This document shows, one piece after another, positions 1 to 7,324 of a stretch of DNA of 64,000 nt (positions are counted from its first letter, which is position 1; each line of letters starts with the position of its first letter). The translations under genes and the position numbers were made by a program. The notes under the pieces were generated by a model. The model ran no database searches. It saw only the letters and a program-made list of their open reading frames with translations, and had not been told where the DNA came from. Source of the DNA: Devosia riboflavina (GTDB lineage Bacteria > Pseudomonadota > Alphaproteobacteria > Rhizobiales > Devosiaceae); NCBI RefSeq assembly GCF_000743575.1, contig NZ_JQGC01000027.1, positions 1 to 64,000 of the forward strand. Reading direction: 5' to 3'.

Positions 1-1392
1 TGCAGCGGCAGGTGCGGGCGCCGGGGGTGCCTCGGCGCTGGCGACGGCTGTAGCGGGCTCGGTCGCCGTTGCCGGCATGTCGACGACGAAGTCGACCTCG
101 GCGCGGGCGATCACGTCAGGCGAACCGGCAGCGAGCAGGTCGGCGCGGACGCGCTGGCTGGGCGCGTCGAGAACGTCGCCGCCTTCGACGAGCCAGCGGC
201 CGCCTTCGATGGTGGCATCGGCGATGAAGGTGTCATCGACATAGAGACGCACAATGCCGCCTTCGGGGCCACCGCCGGCGAAGAAGGTGCGGTCGCCTTC
301 GATTTCGATGGCGTCGATGGTCGGCGGAACCTCGGCGAGCTGAGTGGCCGGGACGGCGGCGGGGGCGGCGGGCGTTGCCGGTTCGGGGGCGGTTGCTACG
401 GCCGTTGGAGCTGCTTCGGGGGTAGCGGCCGGCGCCGGAGTTGTTGCAGGCGCAGGGGTTGCAGCCGGAGCAGGTGCCGGTGTGGCTGCCGGCGTTGCAG
501 CAGCGGCCGGAGCGGGTGTTTCCGGTGTCGGTGCAGGCGCTTCGGGCGTGGCAGGAGCCTGGGCGACCTGCGTCTCGGCAGGCGCAGCGGCAGGAGCCGT
601 AGGCGTTGCCGCCGGGGCTGCGGTTGCGGCCGGTGTGGTGGCAGGCGCGGCGGGAGCCGTGGTGGCTGCAGCGGCGACGGCGACAGGCGTCGGCTCGGCT
701 GGGGTGGGCGTTGCCGGTTCGGCCGTGGCGACGGCAGTCGCGGCGGCGGGCGCGTCGGTGCGGGTCAGGCCCTGTAGGACTTCGCTCGCCTGGCCGGGCG
801 CGCTGGCGACGACGAGCGGCTGGGTGGATTTGTCTTCGTTGACGACGACGACGAAGGACTGGGCCGCCCTGCCCTCCTTGCCGCGTTCGGCGAGGGTTAT
901 TTCAACGCCGCCGGCTGGCAGAGGCTGATCGGGTACGAAAACCCAATCGCCGGAGCTTTCGACCGTGGTCGAACCGAGAAGGGTATCGTCGGAATAGACT
1001 TCGACTTCGCTGCCGGGGCGACCGCTGCCGGCGATGACGACGGAACCATCGGGCTCGGCGCGCAACAGGCCAAAGCTGGCAGCGACGAGATTTTCTGGAA
1101 CTTCGGCCGGCGGCACGACATCAAGCGCCGGCGCGGTAAGCTGGGTTTCGGGCGCAGCGGGGGCAGCGGGGGCCGGAGCGGGCGTTTCTACCTCGGCCAC
1201 GGCCTCCGCCGGAGCCTTGGGGAAAAGGCCGGCATCGGCGAGCTTGCCTCTGATGCACTGGCCCATGCCATCGGGGCTATTGAAGCAGTTTACTGCAGTG
1301 GGGGCGACAAAAACGCCGGCAATGACGAGCAGAGTGACGGCAACTGCCCCGATCGTCAGGGCGAGAGGTCGTTTCGGAGCAGTTTCGGCCAG
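1..1392 (-). CDS. Ig-like, Ala/Pro-rich membrane-anchored protein (3' end outside window)
   Basis: The reading frame runs off the left edge; 464 codons are visible. After a short basic N-terminus comes one membrane helix (about residues 9-30), so most of the protein should be periplasmic. Residues about 75-205 and 350-435 look like two repeated beta-rich Ig-like modules, each with a 'VxxYxDDTxxxxxTxE' core. They are joined by a roughly 140-residue low-complexity Ala/Pro/Thr linker. Related Hyphomicrobiales proteins end in a LysM peptidoglycan-binding domain; that part would lie outside this window, so it is inference. There is no ATG, GTG or TTG in frame between the upstream stop and the membrane helix. 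The best start is a CTG at 1392 placed five bases after a GGAGG Shine-Dalgarno. It lies 20 bp downstream of the citramalate synthase stop, so the two are probably cotranscribed. Confidence 0.7.
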   Translation of the reverse strand, partial: MAETAPKRPLALTIGAVAVTLLVIAGVFVAPTAVNCFNSPDGMGQCIRGKLADAGLFPKAPAEAVAEVETPAPAPAAPAAPETQLTAPALDVVPPAEVPENLVAASFGLLRAEPDGSVVIAGSGRPGSEVEVYSDDTLLGSTTVESSGDWVFVPDQPLPAGGVEITLAERGKEGRAAQSFVVVVNEDKSTQPLVVASAPGQASEVLQGLTRTDAPAAATAVATAEPATPTPAEPTPVAVAAAATTAPAAPATTPAATAAPAATPTAPAAAPAETQVAQAPATPEAPAPTPETPAPAAAATPAATPAPAPAATPAPATTPAPAATPEAAPTAVATAPEPATPAAPAAVPATQLAEVPPTIDAIEIEGDRTFFAGGGPEGGIVRLYVDDTFIADATIEGGRWLVEGGDVLDAPSQRVRADLLAAGSPDVIARAEVDFVVDMPATATEPATAVASAEAPPAPAPAAA

Positions 1393-1412
1393 TTTGTCCT
1401 CCCGAACGGTTG

Positions 1413-3056
1413 TCAGCCAGTCGCCTTTTGAGCTGGCCGCGCAGTCGCCAATACTGAGGACGACTGCACCGCTTCAGTCTTCAACAGCTTGTATGTGATT
1501 GATTCATACAGAGCTTCAAAGGACGCATCAATGATATTGGACGAGACGCCGATGGTGCTCCACCGCTCGCCGCTGCCGTCCCGGCTTTCAACCAGTACAC
1601 GGGTGACCGCGCCCGTGCCGCCGTCGAGGATACGGACCTTGAAGTCGACCAGTTCCAGGTCTTCGATGCGCGAGGAGTAAATGCCGAGGTCTTTTCGGAG
1701 GGCCTGGTCGAGGGCGTTGACGGGGCCATTGCCTTCGGCGACGGACATCAGCAATTGGCCATCGACGCGGACTTTTACCACGGCCTCGGTGACGGTGATC
1801 TCTTCGCCCTGCGCATTGTGGCGGCGTTCGACCATGGCGCGATAGTGTTCGACGTCGAAGAAGCTCGGCAGCGTGCCGAGAACTGAGCGGGCGAGGACGG
1901 CGAAGGACGCATCGGCGCCGTCATAGGAATAGCCCTGGGCTTCGCGCTCCTTGACCGTGGACAGCAGCTTTTCGAGGCGGGGGTCGTCCTTTTCGAGGAC
2001 GATGTCGTGGCGCGCGAGGGCGGTGAGCAGGTTGGACTTGCCGGCCTGCTGGGAGACCATGATGGCGCGTTCATTGCCGACGGTTTCGGGCGGGACGTGC
2101 TCGTAGGTCGAAAAATCCTTGAGCAGGGCCGAGGCGTGGATGCCGGCCTTGGTGGCGAAGGCGGCGGCGCCGACATAGGGCGCCTGACGCGCCGGGGCGC
2201 GGTTGAGGCGATCGTCGAAGGCGCGGGAGATGTGGGTCAGGCGTTCGAGTTTTTCGGGCGTGATGCCGGTTTCGAAGCGCTCGGCATAATAGGGTTTTAG
2301 GACCAGCGTCGGGATCAGGGTGACGAGATTGGCATTGCCGCAGCGCTCGCCGAGGCCATTGAGCGTGCCCTGGATCTGGCGCACGCCGGTTTCGACGGCG
2401 GCGAGCGCATTGGCGACGGCCTGGCCGGTATCGTCATGGGGGTGGATGCCGAGCTTTTCGCCGGGGGCGAATTTGAGGACGGTGCCGACGATGGTGCGCA
2501 CTTCGGAGGGCATGGTGCCGCCATTGGTGTCGCAGAGGACGACCCAGCGGGCGCCAGCTTCAAGCGCCGTGGTGACGCAGGAAAGGGCGTATTCGGGGTT
2601 GGCCTTGAAACCGTCGAAAAAATGTTCGAGGTCGATAAGCACTTCCTTGCCGGCCGAGGCGGCGGTGCGGACGGTGTCGGCGAGGCCTTCGAGGTGCTCG
2701 TCTGTGGTGGAGCCGAGGGCTAGTTCGACCTGATAGTCCCAGGCTTTTGCGACAAAGCATGTCGCGGCGGCGGCCGAATTGACGAGGCCCTGCACGCCAG
2801 GGTCATTGGCGGCGGAGCGCCCTGCCCGCTTGGTCATGCCGAAGGCGGTGAAGGTGGCGTTCCTGGTGCGCTTCTTTTCGAAAAAGGCGGTGTCGACGGG
2901 ATTGGCGCCGGGATAGCCGCCTTCGATGTAGTCGACGCCCAGCTCCTCCAGCAGGTCAATAATGGCGATCTTGTCCTCGAGCGAGAATTCTACGCCGGCC
3001 GTCTGCGCACCGTCGCGCAGGGTCGTGTCGAAAAGATAGAGGCGGTCTCGGGACAT
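1413..3056 (-). CDS. cimA: (R)-citramalate synthase
   Basis: 547-residue member of the isopropylmalate/homocitrate synthase family, closest in pattern to citramalate synthase (pyruvate plus acetyl-CoA to citramalate, the threonine-independent route to 2-oxobutyrate for isoleucine). Visible signatures are the N-terminal DTTLRDG (10-16), the metal-binding HPHDD (205-209) and NGLGERCGN (233-241), followed by a C-terminal LeuA-type dimerisation/allosteric domain (about 400-530). A longer reading frame continues upstream to 3149, but its extra residues are low-complexity and overlap the GFA gene; the family normally starts at MSRDRLYLFDTTLRDG, so 3056 was chosen. It is the fifth gene of a leftward run VOC-GFA-GFA-GFA-cimA. 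A 2-isopropylmalate synthase assignment is less likely because of the TLRDGAQTAG pattern typical of the citramalate family. Confidence 0.88.
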   Translation of the reverse strand: MSRDRLYLFDTTLRDGAQTAGVEFSLEDKIAIIDLLEELGVDYIEGGYPGANPVDTAFFEKKRTRNATFTAFGMTKRAGRSAANDPGVQGLVNSAAAATCFVAKAWDYQVELALGSTTDEHLEGLADTVRTAASAGKEVLIDLEHFFDGFKANPEYALSCVTTALEAGARWVVLCDTNGGTMPSEVRTIVGTVLKFAPGEKLGIHPHDDTGQAVANALAAVETGVRQIQGTLNGLGERCGNANLVTLIPTLVLKPYYAERFETGITPEKLERLTHISRAFDDRLNRAPARQAPYVGAAAFATKAGIHASALLKDFSTYEHVPPETVGNERAIMVSQQAGKSNLLTALARHDIVLEKDDPRLEKLLSTVKEREAQGYSYDGADASFAVLARSVLGTLPSFFDVEHYRAMVERRHNAQGEEITVTEAVVKVRVDGQLLMSVAEGNGPVNALDQALRKDLGIYSSRIEDLELVDFKVRILDGGTGAVTRVLVESRDGSGERWSTIGVSSNIIDASFEALYESITYKLLKTEAVQSSSVLATARPAQKATG

Positions 3057-3076
3057 TTGGGGGCCTGTAGTCTTGG

Positions 3077-3568
3077 TTATTTCAGGGGCCAGGTGGCCGT
3101 GTCGTGGTCGGGGTGCTGGTTGTTGGTGGCCTTGATGCCGCTCCACCAATCCTGCCGGTTTGGGTCCTCGGTAATGCCGCCATGCTCGATGCTGGGGAGC
3201 GTATCGAACCAGGGCACGCGGCTTTCATTGCCGGTATTGGCGCCGGGCGGGAAGAGCTCGGGGTGATCGAGAGAGCCGATGGTGAAATTGACGCGGTTGC
3301 CGGTGAGGTCTTCGTAGAAAAGCGGCGTGCCGCACTTGCTGCAAAAGCCGCGGTCGACGTTATCGGAGCTGCGGAAACGGCTGGGCTCACTGCGGGTCCA
3401 GGTAATGGCTTCACGCGGGGCGGCGACGAGGGCGGCGAAGATATTGCCCACCGCCTTCTGGCACATGCGGCAGTGGCAGATGTGCGAATTGTCGAACATT
3501 TCGGTGGCGTGATAGCGCACGGCGCCGCATTGGCAGCCGCCGCTGACGTCCATCTTGTAGCGATCCAT
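3077..3568 (-). CDS. GFA-family zinc protein (paralogue 1)
   Basis: 163-residue single-domain protein of the GFA (glutathione-dependent formaldehyde-activating enzyme) fold. All expected zinc ligands are present: C12-x-C14, C31-x-C33-x2-C36 and C76-x2-C79. It ends with the signature HPDHDT (152-157) shared with the next two genes. Proteins of this family are often annotated as formaldehyde or glutathione related, but the substrate of this copy is unknown and no formaldehyde dehydrogenase is nearby. The ATG overlaps the TGA of paralogue 2 (ATGA), so translation is probably coupled. The stop is 21 bp before the cimA start. Confidence 0.85.
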   Translation of the reverse strand: MDRYKMDVSGGCQCGAVRYHATEMFDNSHICHCRMCQKAVGNIFAALVAAPREAITWTRSEPSRFRSSDNVDRGFCSKCGTPLFYEDLTGNRVNFTIGSLDHPELFPPGANTGNESRVPWFDTLPSIEHGGITEDPNRQDWWSGIKATNNQHPDHDTATWPLK

Positions 3569-4098
3569 CAGATGGTCTCCTTGGGCGGCCAGGCATCGGT
3601 GTCGTGATCCGGATGCTGATGATTGCGCTTGATGGCTTGCACGAGCGTATCATCGCCCTGGCCGGTAATAGTGGCGATATGGGCGACGACATCGGCCGCC
3701 CAGGAAATGCGGCCTTCTTCGCCATAAAAATGGGTAGGGCGCATGGCTTCGGGATTATCGAGGGAGCCGATGGTGATGGAAACCCATGACTGATCGGGCG
3801 TGCGCCAGGCGAGCGGCGTGCCGCAGGCCGCGCAGAAGCAGCGCTCGCCTTCGTCCGAAGTGCGAAAGACCGAGAGCTGACCGCGGGTCAGTTCGAAGAA
3901 ACGCGCGGGCACGCCGGCAAAGCTGCCGAAGAGATTGCCCGAAGCCTTCTGGCACATGCGACAATGGCAGATGCAAGGGCGCGCGGGCTGGCGATGGAGC
4001 GCATAGCGCACGGCGCCGCACTGGCAGCCGCCGGTGATACGCACATCGTCTCCGCTTTCATCCTTGCGCCAGGCCAGGCTCTCCTCCGTGCCGGACAT
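3568..4098 (-). CDS. GFA-family zinc protein (paralogue 2)
   Basis: 176-residue GFA-fold protein with intact ligands C25-x-C27, C44-x-C46-x2-C49 and C89-x2-C92. It has a longer N-terminal tail (about 20 residues) than its neighbours and carries the same C-terminal HPDHDT motif (162-167). The start codon follows directly on the stop of paralogue 3 (TAG immediately before ATG), and the stop overlaps the next start. The three copies are clearly related but already divergent in their middle parts, suggesting an old tandem duplication with conserved function. Function beyond zinc binding cannot be read from the sequence. Confidence 0.85.
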   Translation of the reverse strand: MSGTEESLAWRKDESGDDVRITGGCQCGAVRYALHRQPARPCICHCRMCQKASGNLFGSFAGVPARFFELTRGQLSVFRTSDEGERCFCAACGTPLAWRTPDQSWVSITIGSLDNPEAMRPTHFYGEEGRISWAADVVAHIATITGQGDDTLVQAIKRNHQHPDHDTDAWPPKETI

Positions 4099-4569
4099 CT
4101 ATTCCTGCCTCGGCGGCCAGGCTTCCGTATCGTGGTCCGGATGCTGGTTGGAGTGAATGCCGGCCATGAAGTCGCGCCATTCGTCGCTGACTTCGCTGCG
4201 CACCGGCAGGCTGGTCAGCCCATCGAAGAAGGGCTGCTTGTCGGCGAGATTGACCTGGATTTCGGGGGCCGCAACGGTGGGATCGTCGAAGGCGCCGATG
4301 GCGAGTTCGAGGCCGAAGCGGGTTTCATAGGCGAGCGGGGTGCCGCAATCGCCGCAGAAGGCGCGACGGGCGGCGTCCGAGCTCTGGAACCATTTGGGTT
4401 CGCCACGGGTCCAGGTGGCGTTGTGGGAGGTCACCAGCGGGCCGAAGAAGCCGCCGAAGGCTTTTTGGCACATGCGGCAATGGCAGATGGAGGGCCGGCC
4501 GAGACGTGTGACGCGGAAACGAACCGCGCCACACTGGCAGCCCCCGGTATGGGCTTCATTCTGGGGCAT
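4099..4569 (-). CDS. GFA-family zinc protein (paralogue 3)
   Basis: 156-residue GFA-fold protein, ligands C11-x-C13, C29-x-C31-x2-C34 and C72-x2-C75, with terminal HPDHDT at 143-148. The reading frame is open further upstream to 4737, but those codons are an out-of-frame shadow of the VOC gene; the start at 4569 (MPQNEAHTGG) puts the CxC motif where the family has it. The start lies 14 bp inside the upstream VOC gene, so it is a coupled start. Together with its two paralogues it forms an unusual head-to-tail triple. Confidence 0.83.
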   Translation of the reverse strand: MPQNEAHTGGCQCGAVRFRVTRLGRPSICHCRMCQKAFGGFFGPLVTSHNATWTRGEPKWFQSSDAARRAFCGDCGTPLAYETRFGLELAIGAFDDPTVAAPEIQVNLADKQPFFDGLTSLPVRSEVSDEWRDFMAGIHSNQHPDHDTEAWPPRQE

Positions 4570-4939
4570 GACAGACCACTTCGATGTTGTTGCCATCGGG
4601 ATCGAGCACGAAGGCAGCGTAGTAGTTTTCGCTGTAATGCGGGCGGAGGCCCGGGGCACCATTGTCGCGGCCACCGGCGGCCATGGCGGCGGCATAGAAG
4701 GCGTCGATCGCGGCGCGATTTTCCGAGGCGAAAGCATAGTGGCGGCCGGGGCCGGTATCCTTGGCCTCGGTCAGCCAGAAATCGGGATGGCCCTTGCCAT
4801 AGCCGCCGACCTTGGCGCCGCCGGTATATTCTTCCGGCACCTGCATCAGCAAGCTGATGCCGAGGGGGACGAAAGCGGCGTCGTAGAAGGCCTTGGCCTT
4901 GTTCCAGTCCGCGACGAGAATTCCGACGTGATCAAGCAT
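4556..4939 (-). CDS. VOC-family (glyoxalase/dioxygenase-like) protein
   Basis: 127-residue vicinal-oxygen-chelate fold protein: N-terminal LDHVGILVADWNKAKAFYDAAF and C-terminal AAFVLDPDGNNIEVVCH are the two half-module signatures, with H4 and E121 as probable metal ligands. Substrate is unknown. ATG 4939 is preferred because an AAGGAG ribosome site lies eight bases upstream; a GTG three codons earlier is possible. It is the first gene of the coupled VOC-GFA-GFA-GFA-cimA run. Co-occurrence with three GFA proteins hints at a shared role in small reactive carbonyl or thiol-adduct chemistry, which is inference only. Confidence 0.82.
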   Translation of the reverse strand: MLDHVGILVADWNKAKAFYDAAFVPLGISLLMQVPEEYTGGAKVGGYGKGHPDFWLTEAKDTGPGRHYAFASENRAAIDAFYAAAMAAGGRDNGAPGLRPHYSENYYAAFVLDPDGNNIEVVCHAPE

Positions 4940-5011
4940 GGTGTGCACTCCTTGGTTGGAGTGGGCATGGAGATGGGGTGGCGGTGACAGGGGCTGTCAG
5001 GAGGGATGCTG

Positions 5012-5344
5012 TCATTGGGGTTTCTCGTGGAGAGTGGCCCAGATGGTTTCGCTGACGTCGTCGGGACGGGCGAGGATGTCGTTGTTCCAGAGGCGGAGGA
5101 GGTGGAAATTTTGCGCGCGGAGATAGGTGTCGCGGGTGAGATCGTGCGGGGATTCGGCGTGCTGGCCGCCGTCGGCTTCGATGATGAGGCGGGCATCGAG
5201 ACAGATGAAGTCGGCGATATAATTGCCGATGGGGAACTGGCGTCGGAATTTGAAGCCCGAGAAGCGTCGGCTTCGCAAGAGACTCCACAACCGCTGTTCG
5301 GCTTCGGTCGGCTCGTGGCGCATGGAGCGGGCGCGGCCGCGCAT
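5012..5344 (-). CDS. DUF559 endonuclease-like protein
   Basis: About 110 residues of the DUF559/Vsr-like restriction-endonuclease fold: the N-terminal MRHEPTEAEQRLWSLLR, then GFKFRRQFPIGNYIADF and the catalytic-looking LIIEADGGQH (E-x-D-x-x-x-H). Such small proteins are common and scattered in alphaproteobacterial genomes, frequently beside repeats; their role is unknown. The frame stays open to 5548 but the extra N-terminal residues are translated from the mosaic repeat at 5378-5514, so a start at 5344 (or 5323) is more credible. No strong ribosome site is visible. Confidence 0.75.
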   Translation of the reverse strand: MRGRARSMRHEPTEAEQRLWSLLRSRRFSGFKFRRQFPIGNYIADFICLDARLIIEADGGQHAESPHDLTRDTYLRAQNFHLLRLWNNDILARPDDVSETIWATLHEKPQ

Positions 5345-5377
5345 CAAGCCTGAGATCTTGCGATGCTTTGGAGAGGA

Positions 5378-5514
5378 ATACCCCTCATCCGCCCTTCGGG
5401 CACCTTCTCCCGCAAGGGGAGAAGGGGGCGCCGCGGATTGGGCGGCAGAGGAGCTCCCCTCGCCCCTTGCGGGAGAGGGTGGATCAGCCGGAGGCCGAGA
5501 CGGGTGAGGGGTAT
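5378..5514. repeat. Mosaic palindromic intergenic repeat, copy A
   Basis: A 137-bp unit bounded by a perfect 10-bp inverted repeat (ATACCCCTCA at 5378-5387, TGAGGGGTAT at 5505-5514). Left module (about 5381-5425) holds a CTTCTCCC/GGGGAGAAG hairpin, right module (about 5454-5512) a CCCTC/GAGGG hairpin built on the CCCCTTGCGGGAG core. The same two modules, each reverse-complemented but in the same left-right order, occur at 41409-41558. Resembles the RIME-type mosaic elements known from rhizobia; family assignment is inference. Confidence 0.8.
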
Positions 5515-5529
5515 GCGCGGACGCTACCA

Positions 5530-6939
5530 TCACCTCTTCACCTCCCACTTGGTGGCGCGCTGGCCTTGTTCGTCCTTGTAGTCCAGGAGAGCGATGCCTT
5601 GTTCGGCCAACTCGTTGCGGATGGCGTCGGCCTTGGCGAAATCCCTGGCGTTGAGGGCGGCGAGGCGGTCGGCGATGGCGTTGGCGATGTGGGCGGGAGC
5701 TTCCCAGCCGTCATTGGAGTCGAGGAGGCTGTCCAGGCTGAAGCCGAGGAAGCGCAGGGTGGCGGCGAGGCAATGTTTGGCATTGCCCTCTTCGCGATTG
5801 GCTTTCTTGGCGATGAAATCGAGCGCGACGCTGGCACGGTGGAAGTTGAGGTCGTCGGCGAGTTCATTGACCACCGAAGCGTCGGGGGCGTCGCCTTCGG
5901 CGAGGGTGGCGCCGCGGGCGGCGCGTTGCCAGTCGCGGAGTTTTGCCTCGGCTTCTTCGAGGCGCTTCACCGTGAAGTCGATGGGCTCGCGATAGTGGGT
6001 CATCAGCATGGCGAGGCGCAGGACGTCACCGATCCAGGCGCGGCCGCCCATGGCGCCGGTTTCGAGCAGCTCGTTGATCGTGACGAAATTGCCGAGGCTC
6101 TTGGACATTTTTTGCCCTTCGACCTGCAGGAAGCCGTTGTGCATCCAGACATTGGCCATGGCGTGGGTGCCGTGGGCGCAACGGGATTGGGCGATTTCGT
6201 TTTCATGGTGCGGGAAAATGAGGTCGAGCCCACCGCCATGGATGTCAAAAGTCTGGCCGAGATAGCGCTCGGACATGGCGGAGCATTCGATGTGCCAGCC
6301 GGGGCGGCCACGGCCCCAGGGGCTGGGCCAACCTGGTTCGGTTTCGGACGAAAGCTTCCAGAGGACGAAGTCGGCGGGGTCTTCTTTGTGCGCTTCGACG
6401 GCGACGCGGGCGCCGGCGAGATTGTCTTCGAGGTTGCGGCCGGAGAGCTGGCCGTAATCTTCCATGGAACGGGTGCGGAAGAGGACTTCGCCGCCGGCAT
6501 TATAGGCGTGGTCTTTCTCGATCAGCGCCGAGATCAGGGTCTGCATCTCGGTGATGTTTTCGGTGGCGCGCGGCTGATGGGTGGGCTGGAGCGTGCCGAG
6601 GGATTTGACGTCGGCCAGGAACTGGTCCTCGGTCTTTTCAGTCACCTTGCGGATGGCTTCGTTGAGCGGCAGATCGGGGAAATCGCGCAGGGCCCGGGCG
6701 TTGATCTTGTCGTCGACGTCGGTGATGTTGCGCACATAGGTGACGTGGCTTTCGCCATAGACATGTCGCAGCAGCCGGAAGAGCACGTCGAAGACGATGA
6801 CCGGGCGCGCATTGCCGATATGGGCGAAGTCATAGACCGTGGGACCGCAGACATACATGCGCACATTGTTCGCATCCATGGGCGCGAAAGGCGCCTTGGT
6901 GCGGGTGAGCGTGTTGTAGAGAGATATCTGCGGGGTCAT
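5530..6939 (-). CDS. cysS: Cysteine--tRNA ligase
   Basis: 469-residue class I aminoacyl-tRNA synthetase that charges tRNA-Cys. Signatures: CGPTVYD (31-37) including the first zinc Cys, the HIGN signature (40-43), HIECS (216-220) and HHENE (244-248) completing the zinc site, and KMSKS (277-281). Start 6939 is chosen because AGGA lies seven bases upstream; an in-frame ATG at 6963 sits at the foot of a leader hairpin and would add eight residues. The gene is preceded by a 14-codon Cys-rich reading frame and competing stem-loops (6975-7116), suggesting control by cysteine charging. The stop is followed by the mosaic repeat. Confidence 0.96.
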   Translation of the reverse strand: MTPQISLYNTLTRTKAPFAPMDANNVRMYVCGPTVYDFAHIGNARPVIVFDVLFRLLRHVYGESHVTYVRNITDVDDKINARALRDFPDLPLNEAIRKVTEKTEDQFLADVKSLGTLQPTHQPRATENITEMQTLISALIEKDHAYNAGGEVLFRTRSMEDYGQLSGRNLEDNLAGARVAVEAHKEDPADFVLWKLSSETEPGWPSPWGRGRPGWHIECSAMSERYLGQTFDIHGGGLDLIFPHHENEIAQSRCAHGTHAMANVWMHNGFLQVEGQKMSKSLGNFVTINELLETGAMGGRAWIGDVLRLAMLMTHYREPIDFTVKRLEEAEAKLRDWQRAARGATLAEGDAPDASVVNELADDLNFHRASVALDFIAKKANREEGNAKHCLAATLRFLGFSLDSLLDSNDGWEAPAHIANAIADRLAALNARDFAKADAIRNELAEQGIALLDYKDEQGQRATKWEVKR

Positions 6940-6974
6940 CGAGAGGTCCTGTGGGCCAGACATGCACTTGCTCT

Positions 6975-7025
6975 GGCGGGAGCCTCTATCTTCAGAAAAT
7001 TTTAGATGAAGAAGACCGCTCCGCC
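6975..7025 (-). promoter_or_regulatory. Stem-loop in the cysS leader
   Basis: On the minus strand GGCGGAGC (7025-7018) pairs with GCTCCCGCC (6983-6975), eight pairs with one bulge, enclosing an inner TCTTCA/TGAAGA stem (7012-7007 with 6994-6989). It ends 12 bases before the first possible cysS ATG. There is no U-tract, so it is not an ordinary terminator. Codons 2-3 of the leader peptide (GAAGACC, 7078-7072) are complementary to GGTCTTC at 7017-7011 inside this structure, giving an alternative fold. Confidence 0.5.
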
Positions 7026-7035
7026 AACGCTTGGG

Positions 7036-7080
7036 TTAGCAGGTAATAATGCAGACGGTAATGATGCACGTGGTCTTCAT
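7036..7080 (-). CDS. Putative Cys-rich leader peptide of cysS
   Basis: Fourteen codons reading MKTTCIITVCIITC, ending TAA, about 100 bp upstream of cysS on the same strand. Three of 14 residues are Cys, a very rare amino acid in this GC-rich coding context, and the gene downstream is the cysteinyl-tRNA synthetase. No Shine-Dalgarno precedes the ATG, but a promoter-like pair (7116-7111, 7093-7088) would place transcription start at or within a few bases of the ATG, as in the leaderless trpL of Sinorhizobium. Also rich in Ile and Thr, so a branched-chain signal cannot be excluded. Function as an attenuator peptide is inference. Confidence 0.45.
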   Translation of the reverse strand: MKTTCIITVCIITC

Positions 7081-7087
7081 GGGGCGG

Positions 7088-7116
7088 AGATTGGCCGGGC
7101 GCCGACAAGAAATCAA
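7088..7116 (-). promoter_or_regulatory. Candidate sigma-70 promoter of the cysS leader
   Basis: TTGATT at 7116-7111 and CAATCT at 7093-7088 with a 17-bp spacer, placing the start near the leader-peptide ATG at 7080. The upstream transcript is closed off by the terminator at 7121-7151. Confidence 0.4.
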
Positions 7117-7120
7117 GCGC

Positions 7121-7151
7121 AAAAGAAAAGAGGGCGGCCCGAGGGCCGCCC
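7121..7151 (-). terminator. Rho-independent terminator
   Basis: Eight-base-pair stem GGGCGGCC/GGCCGCCC (7151-7144 with 7139-7132), loop of four, then TCTTTTCTTTT on the minus strand. It lies upstream of the cysS leader and downstream of the candidate small RNA. Confidence 0.8.
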
Positions 7152-7211
7152 ATTTCGCTTTGGAGGCGAACATCATCCAGGGAGGATGATCTGGTAAGCG
7201 CCACGCCGCCA
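7121..7211 (-). ncRNA. Candidate trans-acting small RNA with anti-Shine-Dalgarno loops
   Basis: Leftward transcript candidate between two terminators. Three successive hairpins: ATCATCC/GGATGAT (7190-7184 with 7178-7172) with loop UCCCU; TTCGC/GCGAA (7170-7166 with 7158-7154) with loop CUCCAAA; and a GC-rich terminator stem with a U-rich tail. The first two loops expose CCUCC-type sequence complementary to ribosome binding sites, the architecture of the rhizobial alpha-r14/'cuckoo' sRNA group. No convincing coding frame covers the region. The 5' end is uncertain: a weak CTACAA box at 7223-7218 would give a start near 7211, with no clear -35. Confidence 0.42.
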
Positions 7212-7282
7212 TGGGCCTTGTAGCGAATTCTTGTGCCGCTCCTGACCGCCATTCGACCGTAGGTCTCATGGCCTGAGCCGCT

Positions 7283-7309
7283 AAAATCGCTCCACCGGAG
7301 CGATTTTTC
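7283..7309 (-). terminator. Terminator of the cytochrome c' gene
   Basis: Perfect 11-bp stem AAAATCGCTCC/GGAGCGATTTT with loop ACC, located 16 bp past the cytochrome c' stop. The A/T flanks make it potentially bidirectional. Confidence 0.8.
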
Positions 7310-7324
7310 CCTGCGGGCCGCAGC

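Noticed and set aside
344..928. Plus-strand Ala/Gly/Val-rich open frame of 194 codons
   Set aside because: It is the complement of the Ala/Pro/Thr linker of the leftward Ig-like protein; composition alone explains the long frame.
7212..7246. Sigma-54-like GGCAC-TTCGC sequence upstream of the candidate sRNA
   Set aside because: Spacing between GG and GC is one base too long and the TTGC element is absent.
6992..7252. 86-codon leftward frame covering the sRNA/cysS leader region, with a His-rich stretch (HVHHYRLHYY)
   Set aside because: It runs through two hairpins and a terminator, has no ribosome site or protein-like pattern; the His-rich part is the shifted frame of the Cys-rich leader and does not fit cysS.
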